From positions 26,962 to 90,961 of the forward strand of contig NZ_JACAOA010000009.1 in NCBI RefSeq assembly GCF_014049385.1: DNA of 64,000 nt, read 5' to 3'. The translations under genes and the position numbers were made by a program. Positions 52,408 to 61,706 of the stretch are shown in pieces (within the stretch, counting starts at the first letter, position 1; the number at the start of each line of letters is the position of its first letter). This stretch comes from Ruoffia halotolerans. GTDB lineage: Bacteria > Bacillota > Bacilli > Lactobacillales > Aerococcaceae. The notes under the pieces were generated by a model. It was not told the DNA's origin, ran no database searches, and saw only the letters and a program-made list of their open reading frames with translations.

Positions 52408-54081
52408 TTGGAACTTACTATGTTAACGGCACAAGAATTTCAATCAATGATTATCGCTGGAGCAGATCGTTTAACAGAGAACGTTGATTTAATCAATTCA
52501 CTAAATGTATTCCCAGTTCCAGATGGAGATACAGGAACGAATATGAATATGTCATTTATCTCTGGTGTTGAAAAATTAAAAGAAAATACTTCAGGACACG
52601 TTGGAGAAGCAAGTACAGCCTTAGCTAAAGGGTTATTAATGGGAGCTCGAGGAAACTCAGGCGTTATCCTATCACAAATCTTTAGAGGCTTTTCTAAAGC
52701 GATTGAAGATCAAGAGAATGTTGATGCTGAATACTTTGTTAAAGCATTTGCTGGTGGAGTAGAATCAGCTTATAAAGCAGTTATGAAGCCTGTTGAAGGA
52801 ACAATCTTAACAGTTGCACGTGAATCGGCTTTAGCTGGTGAACAAGCAGCTAAAAACACAACAGACATCGTTGAAATTATGCGAGCAATCGTTAAAGGCG
52901 CAGGTGTTGCACTTGAGAAAACGACAGACATGTTACCAGTTCTGAAACAAGTCGGCGTTGTGGATAGTGGAGGAAAAGGTTTACTTTGTCTTTATGAGGG
53001 ATTCCTGTCAAGTTTAACTGGTGAAGTCATTATCTCTGAAGATCATTCTAAAAAGTCAGAAGCGCATGCTCATGCGGTATTCGAAGAAACAAATGAACAC
53101 CCAATGTCAATGGATGATATTACATTCGGCTATTGTACAGAAATCATGGTTCGTATCGGTAATGGTCCAACCGTTGAAAAAGAATTTGATTATGATGAGT
53201 TCCGTAATATCTTAAATGAAAAAGGTGACTCATTATTAGTTGTATCTGACGATGAAATAGCGAAGGTACATATCCATACTGAAGACCCAGGCGAAATTAT
53301 GCAATTAGGTCAAGAGTATGGTGAATTAATCAAAATTAAAGTAGATAATATGCGTGAACAAGTGCGTGATCTAGAAACTGCCAATCAAGCTCTATCTCAA
53401 CAACAGACAACTGCAGTAGCTCCTAAAAATTATGCAGTGATTGCTGTTGCAGCAGGGGAAGGTATGACTGAAATGCTAAAATCAATCGGTATTGATGTTG
53501 TTCTTTCAGGTGGTCAGACAATGAACCCATCAACAGAAGATTTTGTTAAAGCGATGGAGTCGATACCAGCAGAACGTTTTATTCTATTACCGAATAATAA
53601 AAACATCATCATGGCTGCAGAACAAGCAGCAGAAGTGATTGAAAAACCTGCAGTGGTTGTACCAACAAGAACAGTTCCAGAAGCGATTAGTGCTATTTTT
53701 GCCTATAATCCAGAAGGAACGATTGAAGAAAATCGTGCTGCCATGAGTGAAAACATTGAAATGGTTTCGACGGGTCAAATTACCTATGCTATTCGTGATA
53801 CAAACCTTGACGGCGTTGAAATTCTGAAAGATGAATTCATGGGAATCGTTGATGGTAAAATTATCTTATCTGAACCCCTTGTAGAGAATGCTTTATACAA
53901 CACTTTAGATAATATGATTAATGATGAAAGCGAAATTGTAACCATTTTCATTGGTGAAGGCGGTAAAGAAGATCTTGTTGAACAAGTCATTGAACAATTA
54001 GAAGCAACTTACTCTGAGGTGGATTTTGAAGTGATTCAAGGTGACCAACCTGTTTACGAGTATATTATGTCAGTAGAATAA
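52408..54081 (+). CDS. fakA: Fatty acid kinase catalytic subunit FakA (DAK2 domain, YloV)
   Basis: Phosphorylates fatty acids bound to FakB, feeding acyl-phosphate to PlsY and PlsX. 557 residues. The N-terminal DhaL/DAK2 ATP-binding domain has LNVFPVPDGDTGTNMNMSF (Mg-ligand aspartates), LLMGARGNSGVILSQIFRGF and VGVVDSGGKGLLCLYEGF. The middle domain contains FGYCTEIMVRIG and a KVHIHTEDPGE stretch; the C-terminal domain follows. The start TTG 52408 is preferred since AGGAGG lies 7 bases upstream; ATG 52420 is 19 bases away. PlsX and ACP are encoded just downstream, while FakB is not in the window. Confidence 0.9.
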   Translation: MELTMLTAQEFQSMIIAGADRLTENVDLINSLNVFPVPDGDTGTNMNMSFISGVEKLKENTSGHVGEASTALAKGLLMGARGNSGVILSQIFRGFSKAIEDQENVDAEYFVKAFAGGVESAYKAVMKPVEGTILTVARESALAGEQAAKNTTDIVEIMRAIVKGAGVALEKTTDMLPVLKQVGVVDSGGKGLLCLYEGFLSSLTGEVIISEDHSKKSEAHAHAVFEETNEHPMSMDDITFGYCTEIMVRIGNGPTVEKEFDYDEFRNILNEKGDSLLVVSDDEIAKVHIHTEDPGEIMQLGQEYGELIKIKVDNMREQVRDLETANQALSQQQTTAVAPKNYAVIAVAAGEGMTEMLKSIGIDVVLSGGQTMNPSTEDFVKAMESIPAERFILLPNNKNIIMAAEQAAEVIEKPAVVVPTRTVPEAISAIFAYNPEGTIEENRAAMSENIEMVSTGQITYAIRDTNLDGVEILKDEFMGIVDGKIILSEPLVENALYNTLDNMINDESEIVTIFIGEGGKEDLVEQVIEQLEATYSEVDFEVIQGDQPVYEYIMSVE

Positions 54082-54089
54082 ATCTATTC

Positions 54090-54128
54090 AAAGGGGAAAG
54101 GGGCATATTGTTCCTTTTCCCTTTTTTG
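54090..54128 (+). terminator. Terminator after fakA
   Basis: AAAGGGGAAAGG (54090-54101) pairs with CCTTTTCCCTTT (54113-54124), with one wobble, then TTT. Confidence 0.85.
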
Positions 54129-54159
54129 CATATCAACCATGACAAAAAAGGAGTCAATT

Positions 54160-56202
54160 ATGGATCAATTAAATTGGAATGAAACAATTAATAAACTAAA
54201 TGGCGTTGGTCCAGTTGCGACTGACAAATTTGCTTCCTTAGGTGTGAGTACCATTCGCGATTTAATGTTTCATTTTCCTTTTCGATATGAAGATTTACAA
54301 GCACGACCGCTTGAGTCAATTCTTGATGGAGAGAAAGTAACACTTAAAGGCACGGTAGTGACTCCAGCAGTTGTAAATTACTTTGGAGGCCGTAAGAGTC
54401 GATTGACATTCAGAATGAGTCTTGATGAGCATAATATTATTAGTGTCTCTTTCTTCAATCAACCTTATTTAGCAAAGAGTGTTGAAGTTGGTCAAGAGAA
54501 AGCAATCTTTGGAAAATGGCAAAGCGACCGTCAAAATCTATTAGGTATGAAAATTATTAAATTAAATGAAGATAATGGTGATTTTAATCCAGTCTATTCA
54601 ACGACAAAAGGCTTAAAACAGACTCAAATCATTAAAGCGATAAAGTCAGCCTTTGAAGCGAGTGCCTCTTCAATTGTCGAAGTCATTCCTGATAATATTA
54701 ATCATAAGTATCGATTGCTACCATTAAATAAAGCCTTGTATCAAATGCATTTTCCTAAAGATGCCCGAGAGTTTAAAGAAGCTGAGCGAAAAATTATTTT
54801 TCAAGAGTTTTTCTTATACCAATGGCGACTTCAAGCTACGATGCAGCAATCTCACAAAGAGAAGGGGATTCGTGTCGTGTACGATAATCATGATTTAAAA
54901 GAAATTATTATGCAATTGCCCTATCAATTAACAGAAGCACAAAAAAAGGCTGTCAATGAGATATGCTATGACTTATTAGCGCCATATCCTATGCGACGCA
55001 TGCTTCAAGGGGATGTGGGGAGTGGTAAGACACTTGTTGCATTTCTAGGCATGATGGCTACTGTTTTAGCTGGTTATCAAGCTGTCTTAATGGTACCAAC
55101 TGAAATCCTAGCTAAACAACACGTTGTGAATTTTAATCGAATTTTTGAAGACATGGGTTACCATAGCGAGATTTTAGTCAGTGCAATGAAAGCTAAAGAG
55201 AAGAAAGACGTCTTAGATGGACTTGAAAGTGGAAGAATACGAATTGTCATTGGAACGCATGCCTTAATTCAACCCGCTGTGACATATAAGCAATTAGGGA
55301 TAGCAATTATTGATGAGCAACACCGGTTTGGAGTAGATCAACGCCATGCTTTGATGGAGAAAGTTGAAGTAGAAGAAACTTTAAACATCTTACAAATGAC
55401 AGCAACTCCAATTCCACGTTCATTAGCCCAAACAATCTATGGGGATATGACGGTATCAACTATTGATCAATTACCTAAAGGGAGAATACCAATTGAAACA
55501 AAAGTAATCGATGAAGATAATATCGATTTCCTTTATAATAAAATGGCGGAAGAATTAAAAGAAGGACATCAAATATACTATGTTCTTCCCATCATTGATC
55601 AATCTGAACATTTAGAACAAATTGAGAATGTAAATGCGATTAAAGAAAAATTATCCATACAGTTTCCAGAGTGGAATGTAGGAGCTTTACATGGTCAATT
55701 GAGTAAAGATGACCAACAGCAAGTGATGAATGCTTATGAACAAAATGAACTTCAAATTCTAGTAGCAACAACGATGGTAGAAGTCGGAGTCGATGTACCT
55801 AATGCGACAATTATAGTTATCCATTCAGCTGAACGCTTTGGCTTAGCTCAGTTGCATCAATTAAGAGGACGTGTCGGACGTAGTAACCTACAAAGTTATT
55901 GTTACTTAATCGGTAAGCCGACAACTGAACAAGGTAAAAAGCGACTTGAAATAATGGAACAAGAATCGGATGGCTTCATTATAAGTCAAGAAGATATGAA
56001 GATACGCGGGATGGGTGATATCTTAGGCTTAGCCCAAAGCGGGATTCCTCAATTTAAGTATGCCAATCTATTCGAAGATCAACATATCCACAAAGTAGCC
56101 AAGGATGAAGTTACATGGTATTTAAATCACCCTTTAGAGTTAGAAGATCAGGAAATTAATGCAATCATTAATTGGTTGACAAACCAGCAAATAAAAATTT
56201 AG
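54160..56202 (+). CDS. recG: ATP-dependent DNA helicase RecG
   Basis: Remodels stalled forks and recombination intermediates. 680 residues. The N-terminal wedge begins LNGVGPVATDKFASLGVSTI. Walker A is MLQGDVGSGKTLVAFLG, Walker B is AIIDEQHRFGVDQR, then MTATPIPRSLAQTIYGDM, TTMVEVGVDVPNATIIV and QLHQLRGRVGRS, with the conserved C-terminal GMGDILGLAQSGIPQFKYA. ATG 54160 follows AAAAAGGAG. A longer in-frame ATG (54139) lacks an SD. Confidence 0.97.
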   Translation: MDQLNWNETINKLNGVGPVATDKFASLGVSTIRDLMFHFPFRYEDLQARPLESILDGEKVTLKGTVVTPAVVNYFGGRKSRLTFRMSLDEHNIISVSFFNQPYLAKSVEVGQEKAIFGKWQSDRQNLLGMKIIKLNEDNGDFNPVYSTTKGLKQTQIIKAIKSAFEASASSIVEVIPDNINHKYRLLPLNKALYQMHFPKDAREFKEAERKIIFQEFFLYQWRLQATMQQSHKEKGIRVVYDNHDLKEIIMQLPYQLTEAQKKAVNEICYDLLAPYPMRRMLQGDVGSGKTLVAFLGMMATVLAGYQAVLMVPTEILAKQHVVNFNRIFEDMGYHSEILVSAMKAKEKKDVLDGLESGRIRIVIGTHALIQPAVTYKQLGIAIIDEQHRFGVDQRHALMEKVEVEETLNILQMTATPIPRSLAQTIYGDMTVSTIDQLPKGRIPIETKVIDEDNIDFLYNKMAEELKEGHQIYYVLPIIDQSEHLEQIENVNAIKEKLSIQFPEWNVGALHGQLSKDDQQQVMNAYEQNELQILVATTMVEVGVDVPNATIIVIHSAERFGLAQLHQLRGRVGRSNLQSYCYLIGKPTTEQGKKRLEIMEQESDGFIISQEDMKIRGMGDILGLAQSGIPQFKYANLFEDQHIHKVAKDEVTWYLNHPLELEDQEINAIINWLTNQQIKI

Positions 56203-56237
56203 TATAGATAGAAATAAAAAGATAGTGGAGGGATAAA

Positions 56238-57233
56238 ATGATTACAATTGCAATCGATGCTATGGGTGGCGACAATGCACCAAAAGCCATTGTTGATGGC
56301 GCTAATTTAGCAATAAAAACATTCAACGATATCCAAATTAATTTATATGGTGATAGTGAAAGTATTGAACAATACTTAGTCAAAGATGACCGTATTAAAG
56401 TCATTCACACAACTGAGATTGTCACTGGAGAAGATGAACCCGTGAGAGCCATTCGTCGGAAAAAAGATTCATCTATGGTTGTTGCTGCACGTGATGTCAA
56501 AGAAGGTAAAGCAGATGCTTTATTATCTGCCGGTAATACAGGGGCTTTATTAACAGCTGGTTTACTAGTTGTTGGACGAATTAAGAATATTGACCGTCCT
56601 GGATTAATGCCAATTATTCCAACGGTTTCAAAAGAATCACCTCAAGTGATCTTAATGGATGCTGGAGCAAATGCTGAAGTGAAACCTGTTAATCTAGAAC
56701 AATTTACAGTATTAGCTAACTTTTACGCTAAAAATGTATTAAATGTAGAAAATCCACGTATTGGTTTATTAAATAATGGAACAGAAGAAGGTAAAGGGAA
56801 TTCAATTACTAAAGAGGCTTTCGATTTAATGAAGCAATTAGATGATATTAACTTTATTGGGAATGTTGAGGCAAAATCAATCTTAACCGGAGAAGTAGAT
56901 ATCGTCATTACGGATGGCTTTACAGGTAACGCAGTCTTAAAAACTCTGGAAGGAACAGTTAAAAGTATTGTTGGATTGTTACTTGATACGCTAAAAAATT
57001 CTGGATTAAAAACTAAAATTGGTGCAGGTTTAATTAAAGACTCATTAAAAGAAACATTTAACAATCTAGATGATACGAAGCAAGGTGGGGCAGTTTTACT
57101 TGGCGTAAAATCTCCAGTAATTAAAGCACACGGATCTTCCAACGACGAAGCAATATTTAATGCGATTCGTCAAGCAAGAACAGTTGTAAGCGCGGGCGTC
57201 GTTCAAGATGCTGTAAATTATTTTGAAAATTAG
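56238..57233 (+). CDS. plsX: Phosphate acyltransferase PlsX
   Basis: Transfers acyl groups between ACP and phosphate, giving acyl-phosphate for PlsY. 331 residues. The motifs are AIDAMGGDNAPKAIVDGA, VTGEDEPVRAIRRKKDSSMV, ALLSAGNTGALLTAGL and LLNNGTEEGKGN. GTGGAGGG precedes ATG 56238. The gene is normally next to fapR and the fab genes in Bacillus; here it sits between recG and acpP only. A short hairpin (57250-57268) follows. Confidence 0.97.
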   Translation: MITIAIDAMGGDNAPKAIVDGANLAIKTFNDIQINLYGDSESIEQYLVKDDRIKVIHTTEIVTGEDEPVRAIRRKKDSSMVVAARDVKEGKADALLSAGNTGALLTAGLLVVGRIKNIDRPGLMPIIPTVSKESPQVILMDAGANAEVKPVNLEQFTVLANFYAKNVLNVENPRIGLLNNGTEEGKGNSITKEAFDLMKQLDDINFIGNVEAKSILTGEVDIVITDGFTGNAVLKTLEGTVKSIVGLLLDTLKNSGLKTKIGAGLIKDSLKETFNNLDDTKQGGAVLLGVKSPVIKAHGSSNDEAIFNAIRQARTVVSAGVVQDAVNYFEN

Positions 57234-57249
57234 AAACAAATGAGTGTGT

Positions 57250-57275
57250 CAATACATCTGATGTATTGCTTTCTA
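57250..57275 (+). terminator. Weak terminator after plsX
   Basis: CAATACAT (57250-57257) pairs with ATGTATTG (57261-57268), followed by CTTTCTAT. The U-tract is poor. Confidence 0.4.
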
Positions 57276-57334
57276 TATGAACTCTAAAGCATATGAAAAT
57301 AGAAAAAATTATAATTAATTAGAAAAAATGATAG

Positions 57335-57386
57335 ACAAATGAGATGATTATTTGTATCATGTTATATAATGTAAAATTGTTATAAT
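57335..57386 (+). promoter_or_regulatory. acpP promoter with upstream inverted repeat
   Basis: Extended -10 TGTTATAAT (TATAAT 57381-57386). Upstream, ACAAAT (57335-57340) and ATTTGT (57350-57355) form an inverted repeat with a 9-bp spacer, which may be an operator. It does not match the usual FapR or FabT site well. Confidence 0.5.
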
Positions 57387-57403
57387 GAACGGAGGAGTAT
57401 CAA

Positions 57404-57643
57404 TTGAGTGAAAATCAAAATACTTTAAATACTGTAAGAGAAATGATTGTAGATCGTTTCGGTGTTCAAGAAGATAAAGTAAATGCAGAAATGACATTTG
57501 AAGACCTTGGAGCTGATTCATTAGACGTTGTGGAACTTGTTATGGAATTAGAAGATCACTTCAATATTCAGTTCGATGACGAAAGAATAGAAGAATTATC
57601 TACAGTAGGTGACGCAGTAAGATACATCGATGAATTAAAATAG
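57404..57643 (+). CDS. acpP: Acyl carrier protein
   Basis: Carries acyl chains on phosphopantetheine, 79 residues, acidic. The attachment serine is Ser39 in [18 protein letters not shown]. The start is TTG 57404 with GGAGG 8 bases upstream; there is no in-frame ATG at a better place. It lies next to plsX, its direct partner. No other fab genes are in the window. A terminator follows at once, isolating it from opp. Confidence 0.95.
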   Translation: MSENQNTLNTVREMIVDRFGVQEDKVNAEMTFEDLGADSLDVVELVMELEDHFNIQFDDERIEELSTVGDAVRYIDELK

Positions 57644-57671
57644 TTCTATCCTTAGCAATATATAAAAAAAC

Positions 57672-57713
57672 AACGCTGCTTGTTTTTCAATAAGTAGTGT
57701 TTTTATTTTTTTA
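57672..57713 (+). terminator. Terminator after acpP
   Basis: AACGCTGCTT (57672-57681) pairs with AAGTAGTGTT (57692-57701), with two wobbles, then TTTATTTTTTT. Confidence 0.85.
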
Positions 57714-57735
57714 TAAAGGACACCGGAGGGAAATT

Positions 57736-58749
57736 ATGGAAAGTAACAAGATAATATTGGAAATGAAAGACGTAGAAATTGGATTCCGTGTTAAAGATGA
57801 TTACTATAATGCTGTAGATGGTGTGTCATTAACATTATCTAAGAATGAAAAATTAGCAATCGTTGGAGAATCTGGTTCTGGTAAAAGTACACTCGCAACA
57901 GCGATTGTAGGTCTTCATGATCCAAAAAATTCAAAACAAACAGGCGAAATTAACTATAAAGGCAAAAATATTTTAAACATGTCTGAAAAAGAATATCTAA
58001 AAATTCGTGGTGATGAGATTGGAATGATTTTCCAAGATCCATTAGCTTCATTAAACCCGTTAATGACGATTGAAGCACAAATTGAAGAGCCATTATTTTA
58101 TCATACTAAATTAAATAAAAAGGAACGTCATAATCGTGTCCTCGAATTATTAGATCAAGTGGGAATTGCCAATCCAAAACGTATGGCAAAACAATATCCA
58201 CATGAACTTTCAGGTGGAATGAGACAACGTGTTATTATTGCCATTGCTTTAGCATGTAAACCAGGTATCATCATCGCTGATGAGCCAACAACAGCTTTAG
58301 ACGTTACGATTCAAGCACAGATTCTTGATTTACTAAATGAAATTCAAGAAGAAACAGAGTCAGGAATTATCTTAATTACCCATGACTTAGGAGTAGTTGC
58401 TGAAACGGCTGACCGAGTAGCTGTAATGTACGCAGGTGAGTTTGTGGAAATCGCGACTGTGGAAGAGTTATTTAATAATCCTAAACATCCATACACAAGA
58501 TCATTATTAAGATCAATTCCACAATCTAATGATTTAGTGGATGAAGAATCAGGAGAATTACATGTTATTCAAGGTGTAGTTCCGTCAATCACAAATCTAC
58601 CAAGAACAGGGTGTCGTTTTGCTCACCGAATTCCTTGGATTAACGAAGAGGAACATGAGCATAATCCTGAATTACACGAAGTAGCAGAAGGTCATTGGGT
58701 ACGTTGTACTTGTCATGAAAACTTCTACTTCCCTGAGGAGGTTGAATAA
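57736..58749 (+). CDS. oppD: Oligopeptide ABC transporter ATPase OppD
   Basis: Cytoplasmic ATPase of the oligopeptide importer, 337 residues. Walker A is IVGESGSGKSTLATAI, the signature is HELSGGMRQRVIIAIAL, Walker B is GIIIADEPTTALDVTIQA, and the switch His is in LITHDLGVV. The C-terminal oligopeptide-binding domain has RTGCRFAHRIP and two more cysteines (RCTC). ATG 57736 follows CGGAGGG; the longer reading starts inside the acpP terminator. Its TAA overlaps the oppF ATG. Confidence 0.93.
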   Translation: MESNKIILEMKDVEIGFRVKDDYYNAVDGVSLTLSKNEKLAIVGESGSGKSTLATAIVGLHDPKNSKQTGEINYKGKNILNMSEKEYLKIRGDEIGMIFQDPLASLNPLMTIEAQIEEPLFYHTKLNKKERHNRVLELLDQVGIANPKRMAKQYPHELSGGMRQRVIIAIALACKPGIIIADEPTTALDVTIQAQILDLLNEIQEETESGIILITHDLGVVAETADRVAVMYAGEFVEIATVEELFNNPKHPYTRSLLRSIPQSNDLVDEESGELHVIQGVVPSITNLPRTGCRFAHRIPWINEEEHEHNPELHEVAEGHWVRCTCHENFYFPEEVE

Positions 58750-59708
58750 TGTCTGGATTAATAGAGATAAAAGATTTAAAAGTACATTATCCAATACGTA
58801 GTGGCTTCCTTAACAGAGTCACAGATTATGTATATGCAGTTGATGGTGTAGACTTATCATTCGAAGAAGGTAAAACTTACGGTCTAGTTGGGGAATCTGG
58901 ATCTGGTAAATCAACAATTGGTAAAGCTATTGTTGGATTAGAAAAGATTACATCTGGTGAGATTTACTATAACGGTAAAGATGTTTCAAAAGAAGCTCGT
59001 AAACGCCGCTCAGACTATCGTCAGAATGTTCAGATGATATTCCAAGACGCTATGTCAAGTTTTAATCCTAAAAAAAGAATCGTTGACGTTTTAGCTGAGC
59101 CTATTCGTAACTTTACGAATATGACACCAGATGAAGAACGTCGTCGTATGATCGAACTTTTAGATATTGTTGGTTTAACAGAAGATGCTTTAACTAAGTA
59201 TCCGCATCAATTCTCTGGTGGACAAAGACAGCGTATCGGTGTAGCAAGAGCTGTGGCAATTAATCCTAAATTAATTATCGCAGATGAGCCTGTATCAGCA
59301 CTAGATTTATCAGTTCAAGCTCAAGTTCTTAACTTCATGAAGAGAATTCAAGAAGAATATAACGTCAGTTATTTATTTATATCACATGATTTAGGTGTAG
59401 TAAAACACATGTGTGATGAAATTGCGATTATGTATCGTGGGCGTTTCACAGAGTATGGTAATAAAGAGGATATCTATGAAGATCCTCAACATATCTATAC
59501 GCGTCGTTTACTTTCGGCTATTCCTCAAATCGATCCTAACAATCGTGATGAGCATAAGAAGAACCGTTTACGCGTTGAAAAGATATATCAAGAAAACCAA
59601 TCAAAATACTTTAGTGAAAATGGTCGAGTATATGATTTAAAAGCAGTCTCTGATACTCATTCAGTTGCTTTAAAAGATGTATCTTCGACTTTAGAAGGGG
59701 GCGCTTAA
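58749..59708 (+). CDS. oppF: Oligopeptide ABC transporter ATPase OppF
   Basis: Second ATPase, 319 residues. Walker A is LVGESGSGKSTIGKAI, the signature HQFSGGQRQRIGVARAV, Walker B LIIADEPVSALDLSVQA, and the switch His is in FISHDLGVV. It starts with the TAATG overlap with oppD, so translation is coupled. The last 60 residues after SAIPQIDP extend beyond the core and are Lys/Asn rich, with no known role. oppB follows after 4 bp. Confidence 0.93.
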   Translation: MSGLIEIKDLKVHYPIRSGFLNRVTDYVYAVDGVDLSFEEGKTYGLVGESGSGKSTIGKAIVGLEKITSGEIYYNGKDVSKEARKRRSDYRQNVQMIFQDAMSSFNPKKRIVDVLAEPIRNFTNMTPDEERRRMIELLDIVGLTEDALTKYPHQFSGGQRQRIGVARAVAINPKLIIADEPVSALDLSVQAQVLNFMKRIQEEYNVSYLFISHDLGVVKHMCDEIAIMYRGRFTEYGNKEDIYEDPQHIYTRRLLSAIPQIDPNNRDEHKKNRLRVEKIYQENQSKYFSENGRVYDLKAVSDTHSVALKDVSSTLEGGA

Positions 59709-59712
59709 TACT

Positions 59713-60675
59713 ATGTGGAAAACAATATTAAGACGTGTTGTTCTCATGATACCCCAAGTGTTTATCCTTAGTATTATTGTATTTGTTCTAGGTGCAATGA
59801 TGCCTGGGGATGCACTGACTGGGTTAGTGGATCCAACTATTTCTGCTGATCAAATTGAAGCAATGCGTGAACAATTAGGTTTAAATAAATCATGGCCAGA
59901 AAGATATATTGATTGGATGGGTGGCGCATTACAAGGAGACTTCGGTCGTAGTTGGGCACACCGTATGCCAGTAGCTCAAATTATTAGCCAACGTATCGGA
60001 CCAACATTATGGCTATCACTATTAACTGTAATTATAACTTATGCAATTGCCTTACCTTTAGGTTTATTATCTGGTCGCTTCCAAAATTCTTTCTTTGATC
60101 GTACCGTTAACGTTTATAACTTTGTAACATATTCAGTACCGACTTTCGTATTAGGTCTATTATTTATCTGGTTATTCGGTTATACATTAGGTTGGTTCCC
60201 AACTCGTGGTACAGTAGGTTCTGGTATTCAACCTGGGACTTTAGAATATATTGGATCTAGAATTTATCATATGATTCTTCCTGCCTTTACAATGGGTATT
60301 TTAAGTACAACGGGTATTATCCAGTACTTAAGAACCGGAGTTGTAGATGCTAAATCTCAAGATTACGTACGTACAGCTCGTTCAAAAGGTGTACCAATGA
60401 ATAAGATTTATAGTCGTCATATCTTCAGAAACTCAATGTTACCAATTGCGCAAAGTATGGGTTATACTTTAACTGGATTAATTTCAGGATCAGTAATTAC
60501 AGAGCAAATCTTTACTTACCAAGGTATGGGACAACTATTTATTACATCGATTACTGGACGTGACTTTACAGTTATGACGACACTTGTACTGTTATTCGGT
60601 ATTATGACTTTATTGGGAACATTAATATCAGATATTATTATGATATTTGTTGACCCAAGAATCCGAATCAACTAG
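59713..60675 (+). CDS. oppB: Oligopeptide ABC transporter permease OppB
   Basis: Membrane permease, 320 residues, six membrane segments. It begins with the OppB pattern LRRVVLMIPQVFILSIIVF, and REQLGLNKSWPERYIDW lies in the extracellular loop. The ATPase-coupling EAA loop is DYVRTARSKGVPMNKIYSRH. AAGGGGG at the end of oppF serves as SD. The 3' end is followed by oppC after 16 bp. Confidence 0.94.
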   Translation: MWKTILRRVVLMIPQVFILSIIVFVLGAMMPGDALTGLVDPTISADQIEAMREQLGLNKSWPERYIDWMGGALQGDFGRSWAHRMPVAQIISQRIGPTLWLSLLTVIITYAIALPLGLLSGRFQNSFFDRTVNVYNFVTYSVPTFVLGLLFIWLFGYTLGWFPTRGTVGSGIQPGTLEYIGSRIYHMILPAFTMGILSTTGIIQYLRTGVVDAKSQDYVRTARSKGVPMNKIYSRHIFRNSMLPIAQSMGYTLTGLISGSVITEQIFTYQGMGQLFITSITGRDFTVMTTLVLLFGIMTLLGTLISDIIMIFVDPRIRIN

Positions 60676-60691
60676 AAAGGAGGAATGTTTC

Positions 60692-61654
60692 ATGGATAAA
60701 GAAGAAAAACAATATAACAAAGAAGATCAAATAATTAATGAAGAAGCTTTAGATCAATCGTTAGAGGTAGCTCAAGCTGAAGGCGAAGCATTACCTCCGA
60801 TGGGATTCGAAGTCATTCGAAGAGAATTTGTCAAAGATAAAGCAGCCATTGTTGCATTATTTGTATTCATTACAATCATCTTAATCGCATTTATTGGTTC
60901 GATGGTTGTGGATCATGATGCAGCAACTAAAGTTGATTTATTTAGTCGATATGCTAAACCAGGTGATAACGGTTTTATTCTTGGAGCTGAAGAGGGTGGA
61001 CGTGATGTTCTCTCACTCTTAATTATCGGTACACGTAATAGTATATTTATTGGTTTTGCCGTAACTATTATTACATCAATTATAAGTATTGCTTTAGGAA
61101 TTATTGCTGGTTACTATGGTGGATTCGTAGAAGATATTATGATGCGTATTGTCGACTTCATTATTATTTTACCGCCACTAGTATTAATCATTGTAATTGT
61201 AACAATTGTTCGTCAATTCGATATGTGGTCACTGATTGCTATTCTATCAGCATTAGGTTGGGCTGGAGGCGTTCGACTGTTCCGTACATCTGCTTTAAGT
61301 GAGGCGTCTAAAGATTATATAAGTGCTTCTAAAACGATGGGAACACCGGATTGGAAGATTATGTATCTAGAGTTAATGCCGAACTTAAGTTCATTAATCA
61401 TTACAAACTTAACGTTAAGTCTTTCAGGTAACATCGGTATTGAGACAGGTCTAACTTTCTTAGGCTTCGGTTTACCATCTGAAACACCAAGTTTAGGTAC
61501 TTTAATCGCTGCGGCGAACAACCCTGATGTTATTCAAAACAAAATATGGGTATGGCTTCCCGCTGTTGGAGTAATCTTAGCTCTAATGTTAAGTATTAAC
61601 TATATGGGACAAGCATTCCAACGTGTGGCTGATTCAAAACAACGTCTTGGCTAA
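60692..61654 (+). CDS. oppC: Oligopeptide ABC transporter permease OppC
   Basis: Second permease, 320 residues. A hydrophilic N-terminus of about 45 residues is followed by six membrane segments, with FILGAEEGGRDVLSLLI replacing the usual LGTDxxGRD pattern. The EAA loop is DYISASKTMGTPDWKIMYLE, and TGLTFLGFGLPSETPSLGTL is diagnostic. ATG 60692 follows AAAGGAGG; a longer frame overlaps oppB. A strong terminator follows, so oppA is probably a separate or partly separate unit. Confidence 0.94.
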   Translation: MDKEEKQYNKEDQIINEEALDQSLEVAQAEGEALPPMGFEVIRREFVKDKAAIVALFVFITIILIAFIGSMVVDHDAATKVDLFSRYAKPGDNGFILGAEEGGRDVLSLLIIGTRNSIFIGFAVTIITSIISIALGIIAGYYGGFVEDIMMRIVDFIIILPPLVLIIVIVTIVRQFDMWSLIAILSALGWAGGVRLFRTSALSEASKDYISASKTMGTPDWKIMYLELMPNLSSLIITNLTLSLSGNIGIETGLTFLGFGLPSETPSLGTLIAAANNPDVIQNKIWVWLPAVGVILALMLSINYMGQAFQRVADSKQRLG

Positions 61655-61676
61655 ACAGTTACAAATACTATTTTAG

Positions 61677-61706
61677 AACCGAGCGATGCGTCGCTCGGTT
61701 TTTTTA
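61677..61706 (+). terminator. Terminator after oppC
   Basis: AACCGAGCGA (61677-61686) pairs perfectly with TCGCTCGGTT (61691-61700), with a TGCG loop, followed by TTTTT. It may reduce read-through into oppA. Confidence 0.93.

Noticed and set aside
56723..57142. 139-codon minus-strand ORF inside plsX
   Set aside because: It is antisense to plsX, Ser/Pro/Phe-rich shadow composition, with no SD.
57335..57355. FapR or FabT operator upstream of acpP
   Set aside because: The arms ACAAAT/ATTTGT do not match either consensus closely; it is reported only as an unassigned inverted repeat.
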